Source: Verrucomicrobiales bacterium (lineage in GTDB: Bacteria; Verrucomicrobiota; Verrucomicrobiia; Verrucomicrobiales; V1-33). Taken from it: 6,756 bases of DNA. The stretch lies in contig JALRGF010000580.1 in assembly GCA_023253495.1 (NCBI GenBank), positions 1-6,756 on the forward strand, in the 5' to 3' direction. Every line of letters begins with the position of its first letter. Positions within the stretch are counted from its first letter, which is position 1. The notes under the pieces are model-generated. The model did not search any database. It was not told the origin of the DNA and saw only the letters and a list, made by a program, of their open reading frames with translations. The translations under genes and the position numbers were made by a program. This document shows positions 1 to 5,204 of this stretch, piece after piece.

Positions 1-1
1 C

Positions 2-904
2 TCACGGGTCGCCTTGAAGACCATCTCGTGGCGCTTCGCCGCGGGTGGCTTCGAGGAAGAGGGATTCGAGGGTGGTGCGCGGTTGGCCGATGCGCACGAT
101 GGCGGGGCGGGTGGTATTGGCCGGGGGTTCGGCGGCGACCAGTTCGCGGATGCGGGTGAGCAGGGCGGGGGTGGCGTGGTGGAGGACGACCTCGGTCTGG
201 TCCTCGACGGCGATGAGATCGTGAAGCGGGCCTTCGCGCACCATGCGGCCGCGGAAGATGATGCCGACGCGGTCGCACACTTCCTGGACCTGTTCGAGCA
301 GGTGGGATGAGAGGATGACCGAGATGCCGCGGGATTTCAGGTCGAGGATGAGGTCGCGGATTTTGCGGGAGCCGGCCGGATCCACGCCGGCGGTGGGTTC
401 GTCGAGGACGACGAGGCGCGGCCGGTGGATGAGGGCCTGGGCGAGGCCGATGCGCTGGAGCATGCCTTTCGAGTAGCCGGCGAGCCGTCGGTCGCGGGCG
501 TGTTCGAGGTCGACGAGCGCAAGCATTTCCGAGATCCGGTCGCGCAGGTCGGCTCCCCGGAGCCCGCAGAGGTTGCCGTAGAAGGCGAGCGTTTCGGCGC
601 CGGTGAGGTGTTTGTAGAAATAGGGATTTTCCGGGAGGAAGCCGACGTCGTTGCGGCTGTCGACCCGCGAGCTGTCGCGACCGAAGATGGCGGCGGTGCC
701 TGAGGACGGCTTGAGCAGGCCGAGCAGCACCTTCATGGTGGTTGATTTGCCCGAGCCGTTGGGGCCGATCAGCCCGTAGATCTGGCCGGCGGCGACGTCC
801 AGCGAGAGGTCCTGCACGGCCGTGACGAATTGTTTCCGTACCGTCGGGGTGCGGAAAATTTTGGTGAGGTGGCGGATGCGGATCGCGGGGGTGGCGTCGG
901 TCAT
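2..904 (-). CDS. ABC transporter ATP-binding protein, CcmA/NatA type
   Basis: This is the cytoplasmic ATPase subunit of an ABC transporter; it would hydrolyse ATP to drive a separate membrane permease. All the nucleotide-binding motifs are visible: Walker A GPNGSGKST (residues 47-55), a Q-loop region GFLPENP (88-94) with Glu where Gln is usual, signature YSKGMLQR (144-151), Walker B LVVLDEP (164-170) with the D-loop AGVDP (172-176), and the H-loop His201 in SSHLL. The 300-residue length, with about 80 residues after the H-loop, fits the CcmA/NatA/YhaQ group (COG1131), which works with permeases encoded next door. The ATG at 904 gives the first convincing residues; no Shine-Dalgarno site precedes it. 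Its TGA at 4-2 overlaps a possible GTG at 5-3 in a GTGA arrangement, so the permease gene may start there and run off the window. The gene lies 77 bases after arsC on the same strand. Nothing ties it to arsenic, and its substrate cannot be told. Confidence 0.93.
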   Translation of the reverse strand: MTDATPAIRIRHLTKIFRTPTVRKQFVTAVQDLSLDVAAGQIYGLIGPNGSGKSTTMKVLLGLLKPSSGTAAIFGRDSSRVDSRNDVGFLPENPYFYKHLTGAETLAFYGNLCGLRGADLRDRISEMLALVDLEHARDRRLAGYSKGMLQRIGLAQALIHRPRLVVLDEPTAGVDPAGSRKIRDLILDLKSRGISVILSSHLLEQVQEVCDRVGIIFRGRMVREGPLHDLIAVEDQTEVVLHHATPALLTRIRELVAAEPPANTTRPAIVRIGQPRTTLESLFLEATRGEAPRDGLQGDP

Positions 905-981
905 GCGGCGCGGCAGCCTAGCACAGGCGGGCGGTTTGCCCGGGAAAATTGCGGGTTTCGGGCCGGTCGGGCGCCTGCGGG
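905..981. other. arsC to ABC-ATPase intergenic gap
   Basis: This is a 77-base gap on the minus-strand path. It contains a short CGGGC/GCCCG inverted repeat with a 5-base loop, but no T-run follows it on either strand, so I do not call a terminator. No convincing promoter is visible. The ABC gene could be transcribed by read-through from the ars operon or from a promoter I cannot recognise. Confidence 0.4.
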
Positions 982-1437
982 TCAGGCGGTGTCGGCGTGG
1001 CGGGCGCGGGCCTGGTCGAGCCGGCCGGCGGCGTAGGCCTCGAAGACGCGGCGGATTTCATCGCGCACCCGCCGGAAGACGGCGAGCTGGGCGGCCTCGT
1101 CGCCGGGGGCGTGGGCCGGGTCGTCGAACCCCCAGTGGTGCCGGTTGCGCTGGCCTGGAAAGACCGGGCACGCCTGATCGGCATTGCCGCAGACGGTGAT
1201 GACGGTTTCGACGTCGAGGTCCCGGAACTGGTCGAGGTGTTTCGAGTGGTGGTGGCTGAGGTCGATGCCGATTTCGGCCATTGCGCGGATGGCGAGCGGG
1301 TGGACGAAGCCGGCGGGATTTGAGCCGGCGCTGGCCACGGTGAAGCCGGGCCCGAGGGCGTGGCGCAGGATGCCTTCGGCGAGGTGGGACCGGCACGAGT
1401 TGCCGGTGCAGAGGATGAGGATGAGGGGCTGTGACAT
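982..1437 (-). CDS. arsC: arsenate reductase, thioredoxin-type (low-molecular-weight phosphatase fold)
   Basis: The enzyme reduces arsenate to arsenite in the cytoplasm so that the efflux system can export it. The phosphatase-like P-loop C-x5-R is at Cys10-Arg16 (CTGNSCRS). The redox Cys pair is at Cys83 and Cys90 in TVCGNADQACP, and the acidic loop HWGFDDP places Asp105 where Bacillus subtilis and Staphylococcus ArsC have their general acid. This C10/C83/C90 triad is the mark of thioredoxin-coupled ArsC, not the glutaredoxin-coupled E. coli R773 type. The protein has 151 residues, slightly longer than the usual 130-140, with the excess at the C-terminus. The ATG at 1437 is chosen because the P-loop then falls at residue 10, as in the family; the reading frame continues upstream but that part only shadows acr3. 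It is the last ars gene, 20 bases after the acr3 stop, with no clear Shine-Dalgarno site. Confidence 0.95.
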   Translation of the reverse strand: MSQPLILILCTGNSCRSHLAEGILRHALGPGFTVASAGSNPAGFVHPLAIRAMAEIGIDLSHHHSKHLDQFRDLDVETVITVCGNADQACPVFPGQRNRHHWGFDDPAHAPGDEAAQLAVFRRVRDEIRRVFEAYAAGRLDQARARHADTA

Positions 1438-1457
1438 GGGGGAAAGCTGTGGGAAAG

Positions 1458-2564
1458 TCAGCGGGTGGCGGACGGGTGAGGCGGGAACCAGCTCCGGGTG
1501 CGCTGGCAGATGCGGACGAGGAAGAGCATGAGCGGCACCTCGATGAGCACGCCGACCACGGTGGCGAGCGCGGCACCGGATCCAAGCCCGAAGAGCATGA
1601 CGGCGGTGGCGATGGCGACCTCGAAGTGGTTGGAGGCGCCGATCATGGCGGAGGGGGCGGCGTCCTCGTAGCGGAACCCGAGCCATCGGGCGGCCAGGTA
1701 GGTGATGCCGAAGATGAGCAGCGTCTGCAGGGTGAGCGGGATGGCGATCCAGAGGATGGTCAGCGGATTGGCGAGGATCGTTTCGCCCTTGAAACTGAAG
1801 AGCAGCACCAGGGTGGCGAGCAGGGCGATGATCGAGACCGGGGTGAGGATGTGGAGGAATTTTTCCGCGAACCATTCCGGCCCCTTGACCCGCATGATCC
1901 AGGCGCGGGAGAAGTACCCGGCGACCAGCGGCAGGGCGACGTAGATGCTGACGGAAAGCAGCAGCGCCTCCCAGGGGACCGGCATTTTATTGATGCCGAG
2001 CATCCAGCCGCCGAGCACTCCGTAGAGCCCGAGCATGGTCAGTGAGTTGACTGCGACCATGATCAGGGTGTGGCCCTGATTGCCGCGGGCCAGGTGGCTC
2101 CAGACCAGCACCATCGCGGTGCACGGGGCGATGCCGAGCAGGATGGCCCCGGCGATGTAGGATCGGTAGAGCTCGACCACCGAACCGTCCTTGACCACCT
2201 CCGTGCCGGGCAGCAGGTCCTTGAAAAAAACGCCCAGAAACAACGTGGCAAGGCCCAGCATGGTGAACGGCTTGATCCCCCAGTTGACGATCAGCGTCAG
2301 CAGGACCGGCCGGGGATGGCGCCCGGCTTTGACCACCTCGGCAAAATCAATCTTCACCATGATCGGGTACATCATGAAAAACAGACAGAGGGCGATCGGG
2401 ATGGAGACGACCGGGGCCCCGTTGACATGCAGGGCCATGGCGTCCAGCGAGCGCGCCAGACCGGGTGCCAGTTTTCCGAGGCCGATGCCGGCGAGAATGC
2501 ACAGGGCGACCCAGAGAGTCAGCCGGCGTTCAAAGAGGCTCATGGGGTTGGGTTCGGTGCTCAT
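1458..2564 (-). CDS. acr3: arsenite efflux permease, Acr3 family
   Basis: This is an inner-membrane carrier that exports arsenite (and in some members antimonite). The 368-residue protein is hydrophobic throughout, with about ten predicted membrane segments. Family features are visible: Cys148 in GIAPCTAMVLVW (the essential TM4 Cys) and Glu315 in GASNHFEVAIA (the conserved Glu of the later SN-x-FE motif), plus a TLWVALCILAGIGLG start. It is Acr3 (BASS superfamily), not ArsB of the E. coli type. The ATG at 2564 is chosen because it overlaps the arsA stop as ATGA, giving translational coupling; a second ATG at 2543 (residue 8) is possible. The reading frame extends 30 residues further upstream, but that part lies within arsA and looks like a shadow. 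ArsA upstream suggests ATP-assisted export, although Acr3 can also work alone with the proton-motive force. Confidence 0.95.
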   Translation of the reverse strand: MSTEPNPMSLFERRLTLWVALCILAGIGLGKLAPGLARSLDAMALHVNGAPVVSIPIALCLFFMMYPIMVKIDFAEVVKAGRHPRPVLLTLIVNWGIKPFTMLGLATLFLGVFFKDLLPGTEVVKDGSVVELYRSYIAGAILLGIAPCTAMVLVWSHLARGNQGHTLIMVAVNSLTMLGLYGVLGGWMLGINKMPVPWEALLLSVSIYVALPLVAGYFSRAWIMRVKGPEWFAEKFLHILTPVSIIALLATLVLLFSFKGETILANPLTILWIAIPLTLQTLLIFGITYLAARWLGFRYEDAAPSAMIGASNHFEVAIATAVMLFGLGSGAALATVVGVLIEVPLMLFLVRICQRTRSWFPPHPSATR

Positions 2565-4378
2565 GGGTGAGGTGCGGGTGAAGGGGGTGGCGGGATCGCG
2601 GCGGCGGCGAGCCGGGCGAGGGACTCGGGTCCGGTGGGCTCCTCGGCCTGCCACGGCAGCCAGGCGGTTCTGGTGGCGTGGGTGTCGGTGATTTCCCGGA
2701 TGTACCGGTGTTCGGCGCGTTCGCGGTGCTGCAGCAGGGGATCGCAGGTGCCGCTGTGGTGCAGACTTTGGTTGATCACCCAGGCGAACGGCTCGATGCC
2801 GGCGCGGCGCAGGTCGGACTGCAGGGCGGCGGCCTCGTGGACCGGGGTGGCCTCGGGCAGGGTGACGAGCAGGATGCGGGTGAACGAAGGATCCCGCAGA
2901 CGTTCGAGCAGGTGGAGCACCTCCCTGGGTTGAGAGCCGCGGGCCTGGCGTTCCAGTTCGCGGTGGTACGCCTCGCTGGCGTCGAGCAGGAGCAGAGTGT
3001 GCCCGGTGGGGGCGGTATCGAGCACGACAAAGCGGTGGGTGGCGCGATCGATTTCCCGGGCAAAGGCGCGGAAGACGGCGATTTCCTCGGTGCAGGGAGA
3101 TCGCAGGTCCTCCTCGAGCAGGGCGCGGGCGGCGGGGTCGAGCTGACTTCCGCGGGTGGTCAGCACTTCGGCGGTGTAGGCGGCGGTCTCGGCAGCGGGA
3201 TCAATGCGGCTGAGGGTGAGTCCGTCCACCTGTCCGTCGAGAGTTTCGGAGAGGTGGGCGGCCGGGTCGGTGGTGCTGAGGAGCACGGCGTGGCCCCGGC
3301 GCGCCAAAGCGACGGCGATGGCGGCGGCCACGGTGGTTTTGCCGACACCTCCCTTGCCCATGGTCATGACCACGCCATGGCCTCGAGCGGCGATGGTGTC
3401 GACGAGCGAGTCCAGGCGTTCCAGGCTGCCAGGCAGCGGTTCCGGCAGCGCCTGGGGCGGGGTATGGTCATCGGCGGTGGTCTCCTGGAGCAGGGTGCGC
3501 AGGCCGGCGAGGCCGAGAATGTTGATGGAACGCAGCGGCACGCGGAAGCTGGGCTGGCGGCGGAGGAAGCTGGCGGCGTCGGCGAGGGCCCGGTCTCCGC
3601 GCTGCTCAAGGGCGCGGGCGGTGGCGTCCTGGGGGCAGGTGGTGGCAAAGGTGCCGTTGATGACGAGCCGCTGGTTGGTCAGGCCGAGAGCGCACAATTC
3701 GGACGCGGTGCGTTCGGCCTCGCGCAGAGCGGCTGGCTGCGGCCGGCTGACGAGAATGAGGGTGGAAGCCGAGGTGTCGGCGAGGGTGGCCACGGTGGCC
3801 TCGTAAAGGCTCCGCTGTTTTTCCAGGCCGGCCAGTGGTCCGAGGCATGAGGTGCCGCTGGTGGAGGTATCGAGAAACTGGTTCCAGGCCCCGGCCAGGC
3901 GGATCAGGCGCAGGGTGTGGCCGGTCGGCGCCGTGTCAAAAACCACATGGTCAAAGGCGGCGGAGGCTGCGGGGTCGCCGAGCAGAGCGGAAAACTCGTC
4001 GAACGCGGCCATCTCCACGGTGCACGAACCGGAAAGCTGCTCCTCCATGCGTTGCAGCGCGGCTTCCGGCAGCAGGCCGCGCATCGGGCTGATCAGTCGT
4101 TCGCGATAGGCGGCGGCGGCCGCGGCCGGATTGATGTTCAGCGCGGACAGTCCCGGGGCCCCGACGATCGGGGTGGGCGTGCCGGTCAGCGTGGTTTCCA
4201 GCACCTCATCGAGGTTCGACGCCGGATCAGTGCTGACCAGCAGAACCTGCCGGCCCGATTCCGCCAGCCGGAGCGCGGTGGCACAGGACAGCGAGGTCTT
4301 GCCCACTCCGCCTTTGCCGGTGAAAAAAAGAAACCGGGTCGCCGTGGCCGCCTCAGGACGATAGAGCGGCAGGTTCAC
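2561..4378 (-). CDS. arsA: arsenite-stimulated efflux ATPase ArsA, two-domain
   Basis: This is a peripheral ATPase that receives arsenite or antimonite from ArsD and energises export through the membrane carrier. Two homologous halves are visible. A1 has P-loop GKGGVGKT at residues 21-28 and DTAPTGHTLRL from 148. A2 has P-loop GKGGVGKTT at 341-349 and DTAPTGHTLLL from 454. The three Cys of the metalloid site in E. coli R773 ArsA (C113, C172, C422) have counterparts at Cys119 (SGSCTVEMAAF), Cys178 (SCLGPLAGLEKQ) and Cys429 (RSPCTEEIAVF), so the allosteric site looks intact. The length of 605 residues compares with 583 in R773. The start is a GTG overlapping the arsD stop as GTGA, with a GGGGAGG site 7 bases upstream. 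The stop overlaps the acr3 start by 4 bases. The C-terminal tail is Pro/Ala-rich and probably not conserved. Confidence 0.97.
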   Translation of the reverse strand: MNLPLYRPEAATATRFLFFTGKGGVGKTSLSCATALRLAESGRQVLLVSTDPASNLDEVLETTLTGTPTPIVGAPGLSALNINPAAAAAAYRERLISPMRGLLPEAALQRMEEQLSGSCTVEMAAFDEFSALLGDPAASAAFDHVVFDTAPTGHTLRLIRLAGAWNQFLDTSTSGTSCLGPLAGLEKQRSLYEATVATLADTSASTLILVSRPQPAALREAERTASELCALGLTNQRLVINGTFATTCPQDATARALEQRGDRALADAASFLRRQPSFRVPLRSINILGLAGLRTLLQETTADDHTPPQALPEPLPGSLERLDSLVDTIAARGHGVVMTMGKGGVGKTTVAAAIAVALARRGHAVLLSTTDPAAHLSETLDGQVDGLTLSRIDPAAETAAYTAEVLTTRGSQLDPAARALLEEDLRSPCTEEIAVFRAFAREIDRATHRFVVLDTAPTGHTLLLLDASEAYHRELERQARGSQPREVLHLLERLRDPSFTRILLVTLPEATPVHEAAALQSDLRRAGIEPFAWVINQSLHHSGTCDPLLQHRERAEHRYIREITDTHATRTAWLPWQAEEPTGPESLARLAAAAIPPPPSPAPHP

Positions 4379-4707
4379 GAGGAAGCCTCCCCGGCGGTCC
4401 CCATCACCTCGCGAATAAAGCCCGGACGCTCCGCATCCGTGGGATACCGGCCCTGCAGATGCACCCGCCCGTTGATGAAAATGACCGGCAAAACGTCCGC
4501 ACCCCCCGTCGCCAGCAGGGCCTTCACCGCGGCATTCTGCGCAAAAGCCGCCGGCTGCTGCGCCAGGTTGTAGCGCTCGACCCGGACCCCCTGCGCCCCC
4601 AGCCCGGCCAGCACCGCCGCAAAATTCACCAGATCCGGGTCAATGTCCGGGCCGCACACGCCGGTGGCACAGCACATCGGCGGATCATAGATTTGAACGA
4701 TGGTCAT
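4375..4707 (-). CDS. arsD: arsenite metallochaperone ArsD
   Basis: ArsD carries arsenite or antimonite in the cytoplasm and passes it to ArsA; in some operons it is also a weak repressor at the ArsR site. The start MTIVQIYDPPMCCATGVCG places Cys12, Cys13 and Cys18 exactly as in E. coli R773 ArsD, where these residues form the transfer site. The protein has a thioredoxin-like size of 110 residues. It stops before the position of the C-terminal vicinal Cys pairs of R773 ArsD (C112-C113, C119-C120), which are not needed for chaperone activity. The ATG at 4707 is preferred over an upstream ATG at 4773 because it gives the family N-terminus; the extra 22 residues lie over the intergenic repeats and are Cys/Leu-rich without likeness to ArsD. 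The stop overlaps the arsA GTG start. No Shine-Dalgarno site is visible. Confidence 0.94.
   Translation of the reverse strand: MTIVQIYDPPMCCATGVCGPDIDPDLVNFAAVLAGLGAQGVRVERYNLAQQPAAFAQNAAVKALLATGGADVLPVIFINGRVHLQGRYPTDAERPGFIREVMGTAGEASS
4386..4392 (-). promoter_or_regulatory. ribosome binding site of arsA
   Basis: GGGGAGG lies 7 bases before the GTG start at 4378, inside the end of arsD. It is the only clear Shine-Dalgarno site before a gene in this window. It supports the GTG start and suggests that ArsA is translated efficiently in its own right as well as by coupling to arsD. Confidence 0.75.
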
Positions 4708-4741
4708 AAAATCACAGCAAAGGGAAGGTGAGACAATGGGA

Positions 4742-4765
4742 AAAGTGGCAAAGTGGCAAAGTAAC
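4742..4765. repeat. tandem 8-bp repeats between arsR and arsD
   Basis: Two perfect copies of AAAGTGGC (4742-4749, 4750-4757) are followed by a third, AAAGTAAC (4758-4765), which differs at two bases. On the minus strand this reads ACTTTGCC repeats, resembling the CACTTTGCA part of the arsR promoter region at 5126-5134. It could be a second ArsR or ArsD binding site, or simply chance repetition. Confidence 0.6.
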
Positions 4766-4770
4766 AACAG

Positions 4771-4800
4771 CAAAAGCGGGCCTCATCGCGGCCGGCCCGC
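4771..4800 (-). terminator. terminator-like hairpin (possible attenuator) at the end of arsR
   Basis: On the minus strand GCGGGCC (4800-4794) pairs perfectly with GGCCCGC (4782-4776) across an 11-base loop that contains the arsR stop codon. TTTTG and a T-rich run (GCTGTTGTT) follow directly. This has the form of a Rho-independent terminator with an imperfect T-tail. Since arsD-arsA-acr3-arsC lie just downstream on the same strand, it may act as a partial terminator that sets ArsR output above that of the other genes. A GC-rich background makes some such hairpins chance events. Confidence 0.45.
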
Positions 4801-5103
4801 GCGGAAGTCATCGAGGCAGCAGAACATGTTCATCACGCAGGGGTCGCGCAGCGAGTAAAACACCTGGGTGCCGCGGCGGTCGTCGGTGACCAGGCCGACG
4901 TTGCGGAGCACGGCGAGGTGGTTGGAAACGGTGGACATGTCCAGTCCGACCAGTTCGGTGAGGTCGGCCACGCAGTGTTCGCCGGTGCTGAGGGCGTCGA
5001 TGATGAGCAGGCGGTTGGCGTTGCTGAGAGCCTTGAAGACTTCCGCGGACTGGCGGAAGTCCGCCGGGGACTTGCGGGCAGGGGGGCGAGGGGCGGCGGG
5101 CAT
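4783..5103 (-). CDS. arsR: arsenic-responsive repressor, ArsR/SmtB family
   Basis: This is a small winged-helix repressor that would block transcription of the operon and release DNA on binding arsenite or antimonite. The 106 residues show the family order: AEVFKALSNANRLLIIDAL (residues 20-38), the metal-helix region GEHCVADLTELVG (41-53), the recognition helix MSTVSNHLAVLRNVGLV (56-72) and the wing DRRGTQVFYSL (75-85). The classical ELCVCDL site is reduced to a single Cys44 (EHCVADL). Three more Cys sit at the C-terminus (Cys89, Cys95, Cys96), so the inducer site is probably built differently. The ATG at 5103 is chosen because it directly follows the promoter-like region and gives a normal length; upstream codons in this frame read as low-complexity shadow of the neighbouring gene. 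It is the first gene of the ars operon. Confidence 0.95.
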   Translation of the reverse strand: MPAAPRPPARKSPADFRQSAEVFKALSNANRLLIIDALSTGEHCVADLTELVGLDMSTVSNHLAVLRNVGLVTDDRRGTQVFYSLRDPCVMNMFCCLDDFRAGRPR

Positions 5104-5109
5104 GGAGGG

Positions 5110-5138
5110 ATATTTTGCCAAATTGCAAAGTGTGTCAA
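5110..5138 (-). promoter_or_regulatory. candidate arsR promoter
   Basis: A perfect -35 box TTGACA (5138-5133 on the minus strand) is followed after 17 bases by AAATAT (5115-5110), a weak -10 that matches TATAAT at three of six positions. With usual spacing, transcription would begin at about 5103, the A of the arsR ATG, so the message could be leaderless. The stretch is AT-rich against a very GC-rich surround, which supports a regulatory role. Confidence 0.55.
5114..5129. promoter_or_regulatory. candidate ArsR operator
   Basis: TTTGC (5114-5118) and GCAAA (5125-5129) form an inverted repeat with a 6-base centre, lying between the -35 and -10 boxes. A repressor dimer here would block RNA polymerase, as expected for self-repression by ArsR. 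The assignment rests on position and symmetry; the match to a known ArsR operator consensus was not tested. Confidence 0.5.
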
Positions 5139-5204
5139 GGGCAGCGTGAGGGACGCGAGGGCTTGGGCCGACGGGGGCGGAGTTTCCCGGGCGGGCCGGG
5201 TGGA

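Noticed and set aside
927..945. CGGGC/GCCCG inverted repeat as a terminator after arsC
   Set aside because: The stem is short and no T-run follows on the minus strand; such dyads are expected by chance at this GC level.
930..949. TTTGCC...AAATTGC in the arsC-ABC gap as another ArsR site
   Set aside because: It resembles the arsR operator only if five inserted bases are ignored, and the second arm is not a match.
1438..1875. Upstream extension of the arsC frame inside acr3
   Set aside because: The extra residues are Pro/Arg/His-rich shadow of acr3. Starting at 1437 puts the P-loop Cys at residue 10, as in known ArsC.
2678..3850. A 390-codon open frame on the plus strand opposite arsA
   Set aside because: Very rich in Gly, Ala, Gln and Glu with no domain motif. 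It lies wholly antisense to a gene with unmistakable ArsA motifs, and high GC makes such long shadow frames common.
5150..5204. GC-rich inverted repeats after the Cys-rich gene as a terminator
   Set aside because: CCCGG/CCGGG with a 5-base loop can be drawn, but AAACTCC follows it and not a T-run.
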